Below are positions 1 through 8,367 of a stretch of DNA of 62,436 bases, in pieces. The notes below the pieces were generated by a model. It was given only the letters and a program-made list of their open reading frames with translations, searched no databases and was not told the DNA's origin. Within the stretch, counting starts at the first letter, position 1. Each line of letters begins with the position of its first letter. The position numbers were made by a program, and so were the translations under genes. The stretch is from a bacterium (lineage in GTDB: Bacteria > Elusimicrobiota > Elusimicrobia > UBA1565 > UBA9628). The DNA is taken from the NCBI GenBank assembly GCA_021846045.1, contig JAJZCM010000005.1, forward strand, positions 1 through 62,436, in the 5' to 3' direction.

Positions 1-243
1 GATCAGGCGAGACGCTGGGCCAGTTGCTCAAAATCCGGCGGCATTCGCTGCAATTGGCGGCTTGCCATGATGCCGATGCCGGTTCTGGAATATGTCGTTG
101 TCCATGAGTTGTGCCACTTAAAAACCCACGATCATTCTCCCGGGTTTTGGCGCATCGTGAAATCGGCGCTCCCGGACTATGAGAAGCGGCGTGAGTGGCT
201 CCGCGCATGGGGACCGGGACTCTCCCGAAGTTCAATATGTTAG
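1..243 (+). CDS. SprT/YgjP-like zinc metallohydrolase, C-terminal fragment
   Basis: The open frame runs in from the window edge and stops at TAG 241-243, leaving the last 80 codons. The fragment contains WASCSKSGGIRCNWRL followed by VLEYVVVHELCHL. The HExxH zinc site (HELCH) and the preceding W-(A/G)-SC motif are the hallmark of the YgjP/DUF45 (SprT-like, M48-related) metallohydrolases. The C-terminal half (HSPGFWRIVKSALPDYEKRR) also fits that family. Its 5' part lies outside the window. It ends 9 bp before the response regulator and overlaps that gene's putative promoter. Substrate unknown; family call is solid. Confidence 0.88.
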   Translation, partial: DQARRWASCSKSGGIRCNWRLAMMPMPVLEYVVVHELCHLKTHDHSPGFWRIVKSALPDYEKRREWLRAWGPGLSRSSIC

Positions 244-246
244 AAT
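238..246 (+). promoter_or_regulatory. Extended -10 promoter of response regulator (leaderless)
   Basis: TG-T-TAGAAT (TG at 238-239, hexamer 241-246) lies 6 nt before ATG 253. No Shine-Dalgarno is present, so transcription would start at or next to the start codon. Inference from spacing only. Confidence 0.5.
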
Positions 247-252
247 CATCAT

Positions 253-996
253 ATGTCAACCTTAAAAACCGCGAAAAAGAAAAAGCCCGCAGCCGCGAAA
301 AAAGCCGGCATCCACTCTAAGAACAATGGGAAGGTGCGCGTCGTCATCGCCGATGATCAAACTCTCTTTCGCGAAGGAATTAAGGACATGCTGGCCGATG
401 AAAGAACAATCGAAGTCATCGGAGAGGCCGCGGACGGAAAAGAAGCCCTCAAACTGGTTAAAACGCTCAAACCCAATGTCATTTTACTCGATATCAAGCT
501 CCCTCACATGGACGGAATTCAGGCCGCGCGGCAAATTCATAAGGAATGCCCGCGCACCAACGTTCTTATCTTGTCGTCTTTCGAGGATGAGTCCCATGTC
601 ATGGAAGCCATTCAAGCCGGGGCCAACGGTTATCTGTCGAAAATGCTGCCCTCCTACGAACTCGTCAACGCGCTCAAAGCCTTCGCGAATAAAAACGTCC
701 TGATTCCTCAACCCGTGATGAGCCGCTTGATGGACAGCCTTCGAAAAGCCAACAACGCCATTCCGGATTCTTCGCTGGTCGCCTTGACCCGGATGGAAGT
801 AAAAATTTTGGCGTTCTTGGGAAGAGGGCAATCGAACAAAGAAATCGCCATCAAGCTGAGCCTCAGCGTCAAAACCATTAAAAATCATCTGAACAATATG
901 TTCCAAAAACTCAGCGTCGCCAATCGAACGGAAGCCGTGGTGAAGGGAATAGACTTGGGAATCATCTCCGCCGAGAAAGAGACCGACGGAGCGTAA
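253..996 (+). CDS. NarL/FixJ-family response regulator (REC-LuxR HTH)
   Basis: This is a two-component response regulator that binds DNA. After a Lys/Ala-rich tail (about residues 1-27), a receiver domain follows with acidic pair D34/D35, phospho-acceptor D80 (ILLDIKLP), switch S108 and K130. A LuxR-type helix-turn-helix (residues about 180-235, GQSNKEIAIKLSLSVKTIKNHLNNMFQKL) completes the NarL architecture. No histidine kinase is adjacent, so its partner is elsewhere. The basic tail resembles those on other proteins of this genome, such as the DksA-like protein. ATG 253 lacks a Shine-Dalgarno but follows a TAGAAT box by 6 nt. The next two genes follow in the same direction with 6 and 12 bp gaps. 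Confidence 0.93.
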   Translation: MSTLKTAKKKKPAAAKKAGIHSKNNGKVRVVIADDQTLFREGIKDMLADERTIEVIGEAADGKEALKLVKTLKPNVILLDIKLPHMDGIQAARQIHKECPRTNVLILSSFEDESHVMEAIQAGANGYLSKMLPSYELVNALKAFANKNVLIPQPVMSRLMDSLRKANNAIPDSSLVALTRMEVKILAFLGRGQSNKEIAIKLSLSVKTIKNHLNNMFQKLSVANRTEAVVKGIDLGIISAEKETDGA

Positions 997-1002
997 ATTA
1001 AA

Positions 1003-1803
1003 ATGGAAGGCCCTCAAGAGACAAAAAAAAGCAGCGGTTTCTGGGGATTATTGGCGCTGATCGTGTTCATCGGCGCTGGAGCCGCGATTTTTTACTTCTC
1101 AAAGAATGAAAATCGCCCGCTTAATATCCCCAGTTCGGAATTTAACGTCACATCCCTGCCTCAAGAATCAGGGTCAAACGTTCCCACAAACCCGCCTTCT
1201 CCAGCGGCTCAGGGCTCCCAGTCCGGTCTCAATATGATTAAGGGAGTAATCCCAGGGCTTTTCAGCGGCTCTAAAGCCAAGCCGTCCGCCGCGCAGACTT
1301 CAGCCGATCAATTTACCGCTCTCTGCCGCTCCAACGAGGGAAAGGTTCAGGCCTTAGCCATGGCCTACACCCGCCGCTATCCGGCCATCCGGCAATATGG
1401 GCGCGATTGGATGAGCTATCCCGATCTTAAGAATCTTAACGATACTTATATGAAGAACCACGACCCCATTGCGTTTCTCAAAGGTTTGTCCGCTTCCCAA
1501 AATTTTGGAAAACTCGTTAAAAAATACGCCAAGCGTCCTGAAATTCGGCAATTCGCGCAAGACGCCGTCCATCAAGCCCCGCCCCAGCTTATGTCGGTGG
1601 GAATGAGCGTTCTCAGCCAAAACAACACCGTCAAGGGAGTGGCCTCCAACATCTCGCAAGCGCTGGGTTTCCCCCCGGGCCTATTTAATTCTCTGGGCGG
1701 GCAATCGCCTCAAGCCGATCAAAAGGCGATCATGAATTCAGTCAACTCCCAGATGCGGCAGCTTCAGAATGTTCTTCCCCAGGCCCAAGGAAACGGCCAA
1801 TAA
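1003..1803 (+). CDS. Membrane-anchored protein of unknown function
   Basis: The 266-residue product has one N-terminal membrane segment (residues about 13-33, FWGLLALIVFIGAGAAIFYF) with a short charged cytoplasmic start. A Pro/Ser/Gln-rich linker follows, then a mostly helical domain from about residue 95 (SADQFTALCRSNEGKVQALAMAY). It is probably anchored in the inner membrane with the bulk outside. No recognised domain or catalytic motif was seen. It lies 6 bp after the response regulator with GGAG at 988-991, and 12 bp before rocD, so it is probably co-transcribed with both. Function not assigned. Confidence 0.7.
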   Translation: MEGPQETKKSSGFWGLLALIVFIGAGAAIFYFSKNENRPLNIPSSEFNVTSLPQESGSNVPTNPPSPAAQGSQSGLNMIKGVIPGLFSGSKAKPSAAQTSADQFTALCRSNEGKVQALAMAYTRRYPAIRQYGRDWMSYPDLKNLNDTYMKNHDPIAFLKGLSASQNFGKLVKKYAKRPEIRQFAQDAVHQAPPQLMSVGMSVLSQNNTVKGVASNISQALGFPPGLFNSLGGQSPQADQKAIMNSVNSQMRQLQNVLPQAQGNGQ

Positions 1804-1815
1804 ATCCGACCCGCC

Positions 1816-3015
1816 ATGAGTAAACTCAGCGAACGCTTCACCCTCCTTGATCATCGTTATGGAGCGCCCAACTATCACCCGCTTCCCATTGTTCTTGAAA
1901 AAGGCAAGGGGGTTTATGTTTGGGACGTTAATGGAAAACGCTATTTCGATATGTTGTCGGCCTATTCGGCGCTCAATCAAGGACATAATCACCCACAAAT
2001 CGTAGCGGCGGCCAAGGCCCAGCTTAACCGCCTGACTCTCACTTCCCGCGCCTTTCATAACACATTGATGGGTCCCTTGCTCAAGGAAATTTGCCGCCTG
2101 ACCGGACAAGACAAGGCGATTTTAATGAATTCCGGAGCCGAGGCGGTCGAAACCGCGATTAAAGCCATGCGTATTTGGGGATACCAGATTAAGAGAATTC
2201 CCAAGAACCGGGCAGAGATTATCGTCTGCCGCAACAATTTTCACGGAAGAACGACGACGATCGTCGGATTTTCCTCCGACCCCGATTCCTATGAAGGATT
2301 TGGCCCTAAAACCCCGGGGTTTGTTGAAATCGAATACGGTTCGGCGGAAGCTCTTGAACGCGCGATCACACCCAACACCTGCGGATTTCTTTTTGAACCC
2401 ATCCAGGGAGAAGCCGGAGTCCTTATCCCGCCGGAAGGATACCTAAGAAAAATCCGCACGATCTGCTCTCGAAAAAACGTCCTCCTCTGCGCCGATGAAA
2501 TACAGACGGGCCTAGGCCGAACGGGAAAGCTTTTTTGCTGCGATCATGAGAAGATTCGCCCCGACCTCATCATTTTAGGCAAAGCCCTCTCGGGAGGCCT
2601 CTACCCGATTTCAGCGGTTGCCGCCCGCGCCGAAATTATGAACTTATTTACCGCAGGAAAACATGGCAGCACCTTTGGCGGAAACCCCTTGGCCTCCGCC
2701 ATTGGACTTGCGGCCTTAAACGTCATCATCAAGGAAAAACTGCCTCAAAAAGCGGCAGCGACGGGAAATTACTTTAAAAGCCTCCTCCGAACGCTTAAAT
2801 CGGATCGAATTCGAGACATTCGAGGCAAAGGACTTCTAATCGGAGTCGAACTTAAAATACCGGCCCGCCCCTTCTGCGAAGCCCTTGCGAAAAATGGGAT
2901 TCTAGCCAAAGAAACCCACGAAAAAACCATCCGTTTGGCCCCCCCTCTTCTCATCACCAAAGCCCAAACCCTGGAAGCCTTTGGTCTCATCTCGAGCGCA
3001 CTGGCGCATCGTTAA
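1816..3015 (+). CDS. rocD: Ornithine--oxo-acid aminotransferase
   Basis: This is a class-III PLP aminotransferase converting ornithine plus 2-oxoglutarate to glutamate semialdehyde plus glutamate. The 399 residues match the family's usual length. The N-terminal block NYHPLPIVLEKGKGVYVWDV, the MLSAYSALNQGHNHP stretch and NSGAEAVETAIK are typical of RocD. The PLP-binding lysine is K256 in LGKALSGG; DEIQTGLGRTG precedes it. An arginase gene lies at 39236-40144, so arginine to ornithine to glutamate could be complete, although the two genes are 36 kb apart. Related acetylornithine aminotransferases differ in the substrate-pocket region, and RocD is the better fit. Confidence 0.9.
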   Translation: MSKLSERFTLLDHRYGAPNYHPLPIVLEKGKGVYVWDVNGKRYFDMLSAYSALNQGHNHPQIVAAAKAQLNRLTLTSRAFHNTLMGPLLKEICRLTGQDKAILMNSGAEAVETAIKAMRIWGYQIKRIPKNRAEIIVCRNNFHGRTTTIVGFSSDPDSYEGFGPKTPGFVEIEYGSAEALERAITPNTCGFLFEPIQGEAGVLIPPEGYLRKIRTICSRKNVLLCADEIQTGLGRTGKLFCCDHEKIRPDLIILGKALSGGLYPISAVAARAEIMNLFTAGKHGSTFGGNPLASAIGLAALNVIIKEKLPQKAAATGNYFKSLLRTLKSDRIRDIRGKGLLIGVELKIPARPFCEALAKNGILAKETHEKTIRLAPPLLITKAQTLEAFGLISSALAHR

Positions 3016-3023
3016 AAGTTTTG

Positions 3024-3029
3024 TAAAAT
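3024..3029 (+). promoter_or_regulatory. Putative -10 box of the phosphorylase gene
   Basis: TAAAAT at 3024-3029, preceded by TG at 3022-3023, lies 9 nt before ATG 3039. No Shine-Dalgarno is visible, so the mRNA leader would be absent or 1-3 nt. Confidence 0.35.
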
Positions 3030-3038
3030 AAACTCCTC

Positions 3039-5171
3039 ATGATTCCTCAAAAACATCAAGAACTTGCGCTTCCGGAAAGACTGTCCCGGCTGAAAGACCT
3101 AGCCTATAACCTTTGGTGGTCCTGGCGCCATGAAGCGCGCTTTCTATTTCGGGAAATTGATCCAATCTTGTGGGAATCTTCAAACCATAATCCTGTTTTG
3201 CTTCTGCACCGCTCAAAAGACAAGCTCATTCAATTATCTAATGACCAGCGATTTCTGGCGCATTATGATCAGGTAGTGGATGCTTTCGACCATGATACCA
3301 GTTGCTCGGACACCTGGTTTGAACGACGCTTTGGAAATGACGCCAGAAACAGAGCCATCGCTTATTTTTCCGCGGAATTCGGCCTTCATGCGTCTCTCCC
3401 GCTTTATTCCGGAGGTTTGGGAATCCTGGCGGGGGACCATTTAAAATCGGCCTCGGATCTCGATCTGCCTTTAGTCGGAGTTGGGTTCATGTATCCCAAG
3501 GGCTATGTCACGCAGAGGTTGGGAGCCGACGGCTGGCAGCAAAATATTTACCATGATCTCAATTGGGATTATGCCCCCATTTTGCCTTTGTGCCGTCCCG
3601 ATGGGGAACGCGTTATTTTTGATTTTTCCCTTGGTTCCTGGCAGCTTAAGGTCGCCGTTTGGCTGGTTCACATTGGGCGAGTATCCCTCTATTTAATGGA
3701 CACCAACATTGATGGCAATTCACCCATTGACCGTGAGATTACGACCCAACTTTACGGCGGAGATCATAGCATGCGGCTCAGGCAAGAAATTGTTCTTGGA
3801 ATCGGCGGCTTGAGGCTTTTAAGATTTTTAGGAATCCCCGCCTCATTTTTCCACGCCAACGAAGGGCACGCTTCCTTTTTATTCGTAGAACTTCTCCATG
3901 AAAAAATCGCCGCCGGTTTGTCCCTCGCGGAAGCCAAGAGCGAGACCGCTCAGGAAACCCTGTTCACGACTCATACCCCGGTTCCGGCCGGCCACGACGT
4001 CTTTGAATCGCAGCTTTTGATGCCCTTTTTTCAAGACTACATCAACGAACTAAACCTAACGCAGGAAGAGTTCCTGGAATTGGGCCAATCCCCCAATGAA
4101 GTCGGCTGGAACATGACAGCCCTAGCCTTAAAGCTGGCGGGGCATAAAAACGCGGTCAGCAAAAAGCATGGGGAAGTTTCTCGGGAAATGTGGCATAAAC
4201 TATGGCCGGAAAAAGCGCTTCACGAGGTCCCCATCGATTACATCACCAACGGGGTTCATCTCGGATTTTGGGTCCAATCGGACCTCCAGCAACTATTTAA
4301 CTGGCGCCTCGGCATCCACTGGGTTAGGGCTCAAGACAACCCCGGCTTCTGGGAAGGCATTGGAAATATTCCCGACCAAGAAATCTGGAATGCGCATCTC
4401 CGGGCCAAGGACAGACTCCTAAGCATCCTTGAACATCGGCTTAAAGCCCGCTGGCAGGAAGGCGCGGAACCCGGCCAGATATTGGCGCAGGGAGCGCTAT
4501 TGGACCGCGAAATTCTAACCATCGGGTTTGCCCGAAGGTTTGCCACTTATAAAAGAGCCAATCTCATTTTCCATGATATCGAACGCCTGAAGCGAATCAT
4601 CCTCAATCCCGCCCGTCCCGTGCAATTGATCTTCGCGGGTAAGGCCCACCCGGCCGACAATAACGGGAAAGCCCTAATCCAGCAGATATTCCATCTTGCA
4701 AAGGACCCTGCTTTTGCCGGACATATTTCCTTTGTCGAGGACTACGATATGCAGCTCGCCCGTTATCTAGTCCAGGGCTGCGACCTATGGCTCAATAACC
4801 CCATCCCCCCGCTTGAAGCCTGCGGGACCAGCGGGCAAAAAGCGGCCTCCAACGGAGTTCCAAACCTCAGCATCTTGGACGGCTGGTGGGAAGAAGGCTT
4901 CACCGGGACCAACGGGTGGGGTATTGAGGGTATCGGCAAAGAATCCTCCGATAGAAACGCCGAGGAAGCCGATAAAATCTACCGCGCGCTTGAATCGCAA
5001 ATCATTCCTCTTTTTTACGACCGCAGTTCAGACTCCATTCCGCACGGGTGGGTAAAAATCATGAAGGAAGCGATTCGCACCGCCGCCCCTCGATTTTCCG
5101 CCCAGAGAATGGTCAAGGAATACGTGGAAAAATTTTATTCCAAGGCCTTTGAACAGGTTCCCGTCGCCTAA
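3039..5171 (+). CDS. glgP: Alpha-glucan (glycogen/maltodextrin) phosphorylase, GT35
   Basis: The enzyme releases glucose-1-phosphate from alpha-1,4-glucans using PLP. The 710-residue protein is of the shorter bacterial/archaeal alpha-glucan phosphorylase type. It opens with LAYNLWWSW and has AYFSAEFGLHASLPLYSGGLGILAGDHLKSASDL, the usual N-terminal signature (positions about 100-150). The catalytic end contains LWLNNPIPPLEACGTSG with the PLP lysine at K601 (GTSGQKAA), then GWWEEG. It is followed with no gap by the RNase D gene (TAA 5169-5171, ATG 5172), so the two form one unit. With no other glycogen gene present, a storage or maltodextrin role is inferred. Confidence 0.92.
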   Translation: MIPQKHQELALPERLSRLKDLAYNLWWSWRHEARFLFREIDPILWESSNHNPVLLLHRSKDKLIQLSNDQRFLAHYDQVVDAFDHDTSCSDTWFERRFGNDARNRAIAYFSAEFGLHASLPLYSGGLGILAGDHLKSASDLDLPLVGVGFMYPKGYVTQRLGADGWQQNIYHDLNWDYAPILPLCRPDGERVIFDFSLGSWQLKVAVWLVHIGRVSLYLMDTNIDGNSPIDREITTQLYGGDHSMRLRQEIVLGIGGLRLLRFLGIPASFFHANEGHASFLFVELLHEKIAAGLSLAEAKSETAQETLFTTHTPVPAGHDVFESQLLMPFFQDYINELNLTQEEFLELGQSPNEVGWNMTALALKLAGHKNAVSKKHGEVSREMWHKLWPEKALHEVPIDYITNGVHLGFWVQSDLQQLFNWRLGIHWVRAQDNPGFWEGIGNIPDQEIWNAHLRAKDRLLSILEHRLKARWQEGAEPGQILAQGALLDREILTIGFARRFATYKRANLIFHDIERLKRIILNPARPVQLIFAGKAHPADNNGKALIQQIFHLAKDPAFAGHISFVEDYDMQLARYLVQGCDLWLNNPIPPLEACGTSGQKAASNGVPNLSILDGWWEEGFTGTNGWGIEGIGKESSDRNAEEADKIYRALESQIIPLFYDRSSDSIPHGWVKIMKEAIRTAAPRFSAQRMVKEYVEKFYSKAFEQVPVA

Positions 5172-6320
5172 ATGGGGAACCTTGAGATTTATCCCCCCTG
5201 GATCGTCACCTCCGCGACAGAACTTTCGGAAGTCGTCTCAGAAATAGAAAATTCTCCTCAGCTGGCGGTTGACATCGAATCCGACAGCTTTTACGCCTAC
5301 CGGGAACGGGTCTGCCTCATTCAAATTTCATCTCCCGCTAAAGACTACATCATCGATCCCCTGGCAATTCAAGATTTGTCTCCCTTGGGAAAAATCTTCT
5401 CAAACCCCGCCATGGAAAAAATCTTTCACGCCGGGGAATACGACGTCTTATGTCTTAAGCGCGACTACCAATTTGAATTTAGAAACCTCTTCGACACGAT
5501 GATCGCGGCGAGGTTTCTTGGAGAAAAAGAATTGGGGCTTAAAGCGGCGATTTCAAAACACTTTAAAATCGAACTTTGCAAAAAACATCAGCGAGCGGAT
5601 TGGGGAAAAAGGCCTTTGAGCGATGAGCAGCTGCGCTACGCTCAATTGGATACGCATTTCTTGATTTCTCTTTCGAACATCCAAAAAAAATCTCTATTTG
5701 AGCGTGAGCGCTTTGAAGACGCGAAGGAAGCCGCTGAAAGTTTATCCGCTCTTCAAGCGCAAATACGGCCCTTTGACGCCGAGGGATACCGCAAAATCAA
5801 GGGCCATCGAGATCTCTCGCCGGAAAGCCGCGGAATTCTCAAGGAGCTTTATCTCTGCCGGGAGGAAATTGCCCGGACCCGGAATAAGGCCCGGTTTCGA
5901 ATCATGAACGACGAGCTCCTCATTCAACTCGCAAAGGCATGTCCCAGAGACGTCTCCGAACTTGCCCCGATTAAAGGCATGACCCCTTATCTTCTCCAGG
6001 CTTTTGGCCGGCATATCGTCGACTGCGTCTTGCGTGGAGAAAAATCCCCAGAAACCCTCCTTCATTGTGCTGATGCAACCCGGGTCCGCCGCACGCCTCC
6101 CGAGGAAGTCAATCTCTTCGAAAAATTGCGCCTCTGGAGAAAAACCCGGGGTGAGACTGAAGGCCTCGACCCTGCGGCAATACTTTCAACAGAGCAACTA
6201 AAAGACATCGCCCATGCCCTTTGGAGCAAGAAAAAAGATGTTTTCCGCTCACTGAGTCCCTTGAAAAAAAACCGCTACGAGCAAAGCCTGCTCAAGTTCA
6301 TATCCTCCATTCAGGAATGA
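5172..6320 (+). CDS. rnd: Ribonuclease D (DEDDy 3'-5' exoribonuclease)
   Basis: RNase D trims the 3' ends of tRNA precursors and other structured RNAs. The DEDDy exonuclease domain has ExoI D34/E36 (AVDIES), ExoII within FHAGEYDVLCL, and ExoIII YAQLDTHFLI with the Tyr and Asp of the DEDDy type. An HRDC domain follows (about residues 205-290, SPESRGILKELYLCREEIARTRNK). At 382 residues it is normal length. The start abuts the glgP stop codon, so translational coupling is likely. No reason for the pairing with a glucan phosphorylase is apparent. Confidence 0.93.
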   Translation: MGNLEIYPPWIVTSATELSEVVSEIENSPQLAVDIESDSFYAYRERVCLIQISSPAKDYIIDPLAIQDLSPLGKIFSNPAMEKIFHAGEYDVLCLKRDYQFEFRNLFDTMIAARFLGEKELGLKAAISKHFKIELCKKHQRADWGKRPLSDEQLRYAQLDTHFLISLSNIQKKSLFERERFEDAKEAAESLSALQAQIRPFDAEGYRKIKGHRDLSPESRGILKELYLCREEIARTRNKARFRIMNDELLIQLAKACPRDVSELAPIKGMTPYLLQAFGRHIVDCVLRGEKSPETLLHCADATRVRRTPPEEVNLFEKLRLWRKTRGETEGLDPAAILSTEQLKDIAHALWSKKKDVFRSLSPLKKNRYEQSLLKFISSIQE

Positions 6321-6326
6321 TATAAT
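6321..6326 (+). promoter_or_regulatory. Consensus -10 (TATAAT) upstream of APC permease
   Basis: A perfect TATAAT overlaps the end of rnd. A start near 6333 would give a leader of about 60 nt holding the hairpin at 6340-6384. No convincing -35 was seen. Confidence 0.45.
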
Positions 6327-6339
6327 GAACTTGGAACTT

Positions 6340-6384
6340 TCTAAAAGCGAGCTAAGGCTCCGCCTAAAATAGCCCGCTTCTAGA
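6340..6384. promoter_or_regulatory. Long hairpin in the permease leader
   Basis: The arms TCTAAAAGCGAGCTA (6340-6354) and TAGCCCGCTTCTAGA (6370-6384) pair at 13 of 15 positions, and AGGC-TCC-GCCT stacks inside. The 3' arm ends 8 nt before ATG 6393 and overlaps the only weak Shine-Dalgarno-like AGAGAG, so folding could hide the ribosome site. The two mismatches would be G-U wobbles in minus-strand RNA, so sense is uncertain. No U-tract follows, so it is not a standard terminator. Confidence 0.5.
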
Positions 6385-6392
6385 GAGTTTCT

Positions 6393-8366
6393 ATGTTTCA
6401 AAAAATTAAACGCCTAGTCTTCGGGGAACCTCAAGACGTAAGAGACCCGCAAGTTTTTCATCGTATTTCCCTTGTTGCCTTTCTGGCCTGGATAGGGCTG
6501 GGAGCCGACGGCCTTTCATCCTCCTGCTACGGCCCCGATGAATCTTTTCGGGTTCTAGGCTCCAATCATTATCTGTTGATTCTCGTCGCCTTGGCGGTCG
6601 CTCTCAGCGTTTTCATCATCTCCTATGCCTATTCCCGTGTCATTGAGCATTTCCCATTTGGCGGCGGCGGCTATGTGGTCGCGACCAAACTTTTAGGACC
6701 CTCCTTTGGAATCGTCTCCGGATCAGCCCTTCTCATTGACTATATTCTGACCATCACCACCTCCATTGCGGCGGGAACCGACGCTTTTTTCAGTTTCCTG
6801 CCTTATTCCTATCAAGCGTGGAAATTCCCCCTTGAATTTTGCATCATCGGCTTTCTAGCCGGGCTTAACTTACGCGGCGTCAAGGAATCCGTCGAGGCGA
6901 TGATGCCGGTATTTTTATTTTTCATCCTAACTCATGTCGTTCTCATTTTCGGAACGATCGCGCTTAAACTCGGAGATTTCCCCACCGTTGCCCATCAAGT
7001 TCACGCCGGATTTACCAACGGAATAGCGACCATCGGATTCATGGGAATGGCGGCCATTTTTCTGCGTTCTTATTCCATGGGAGCCGGAACCTACACCGGT
7101 CTTGAAGCGGTCTCAAACGGACTGGCCATCATGCGGGAACCCAAGGTGGAAACGGGAAAAAGAACGATGACCTACATGGCGATTTCCCTGGCCGTTACGG
7201 CCGGCGGAATTCTCTTGGCGTATCTTCTCGTTCACGTGGAACCTATTCCCGGACAAACAATGAATGCCGCTCTATCAACCCGGTTCGTGGAATTATTAGG
7301 AATTTCCCCCGCTCTTGGGAAATGGTTCACCATTCCAACGCTTCTCTCGGAAGCGGCTCTTCTCTATGTCGCGGCTCAAACCGGTTTTATCGACGGCCCC
7401 CGGGTCATGGCTAATATGGCCCATGATTCCTGGCTTCCCCACCGGTTTTCGACCCTCTCCGACCGCTTAACGACCCAGGACGGAATTTTACTAATCTCCG
7501 GAGCCTCCGCCTTGATGCTTCTCTACGCGCGCGGCAACACGGAAACCTTGGTCTTGATGTACGCTATCAACGTGTTCATCACCTTCTGTTTAACGGAAGC
7601 GTCGATGATCCGCTTCTGGATTCATGGACGAAAGACCCATGCGGACTGGCAAAGAAAAATCAGCGTCCACATCATCGGCTTCTGTCTTTGTTTTTCGATC
7701 CTGACCATTAATACCGTTGAGAAATTCGCTCAAGGCGGATGGGTCACCCTCGTCACGACAGCCGCCTTGATCGGCCTTTGTTTTCTTATCAAAAACCATT
7801 ACGATTCTCTTCAAAAAGATTTTAAGCGCCTAGACGACATACTCACGAACCTCCCGCAATCGGAAAAGACCGATTTCCCCAAGACCGACCCTAAAGCCCC
7901 GACAGCGGTGATCCTAGTCGGCGGATACAGCGGACTCGGGGTTCACTGCATTCTTTCCATTCAGAAACTTTTTCCGAATTACTTCAAGAATTTTATTTTC
8001 ATCTCCATCGGGGTGGTCGACAGCGCTTCTTTTAAAGGCGTCCAAGCGGTCGAGGATGTGCAAAAAGAAACGGAGACGTCTCTCAAACGCTATGTGGCGC
8101 TCGCACACAGTTTCGGCTTCGCCGGCGATTTTCGCGTGGGCATCGGCACTGAAGTCGTCGCCGAAGCGGAAAAAATCTGCGTTGATCTCTCCAAAGAATA
8201 TCCGCGCGCCATTATTTTCGCCGGAAAGCTCATCTTCCAAAACGAACACTGGTTCCATCGCTTGCTTCACAATGAAACGGCCTATCAAATGCAAAAGCGC
8301 CTGCAGTTTTTAGGACTTAATTCGATGGTTCTCCCGGTGAGGGTCTTATCTTCGGTCGGAAACTAA
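6393..8366 (+). CDS. APC-superfamily amino-acid permease with C-terminal soluble domain
   Basis: A polytopic inner-membrane transporter of 657 residues. Residues about 20-470 show around 12 membrane segments and the APC N-terminal signature (AWIGLGADGLSSSCYGPDES). TYTGLEAVSNGLAIMREP is typical of the large APC transporters found in candidate phyla and planctomycetes. From about residue 500 a soluble domain follows (PTAVILVGGYSGLGVHCI, FIFISIGVVDS) resembling an alpha/beta nucleotide-binding or USP-like fold; that part is inference. The substrate is unassigned. It has its own TATAAT promoter and a hairpin leader. It converges with the symporter, whose stop lies 2 bp away on the other strand. 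Confidence 0.85.
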   Translation: MFQKIKRLVFGEPQDVRDPQVFHRISLVAFLAWIGLGADGLSSSCYGPDESFRVLGSNHYLLILVALAVALSVFIISYAYSRVIEHFPFGGGGYVVATKLLGPSFGIVSGSALLIDYILTITTSIAAGTDAFFSFLPYSYQAWKFPLEFCIIGFLAGLNLRGVKESVEAMMPVFLFFILTHVVLIFGTIALKLGDFPTVAHQVHAGFTNGIATIGFMGMAAIFLRSYSMGAGTYTGLEAVSNGLAIMREPKVETGKRTMTYMAISLAVTAGGILLAYLLVHVEPIPGQTMNAALSTRFVELLGISPALGKWFTIPTLLSEAALLYVAAQTGFIDGPRVMANMAHDSWLPHRFSTLSDRLTTQDGILLISGASALMLLYARGNTETLVLMYAINVFITFCLTEASMIRFWIHGRKTHADWQRKISVHIIGFCLCFSILTINTVEKFAQGGWVTLVTTAALIGLCFLIKNHYDSLQKDFKRLDDILTNLPQSEKTDFPKTDPKAPTAVILVGGYSGLGVHCILSIQKLFPNYFKNFIFISIGVVDSASFKGVQAVEDVQKETETSLKRYVALAHSFGFAGDFRVGIGTEVVAEAEKICVDLSKEYPRAIIFAGKLIFQNEHWFHRLLHNETAYQMQKRLQFLGLNSMVLPVRVLSSVGN

Positions 8367-8367
8367 A

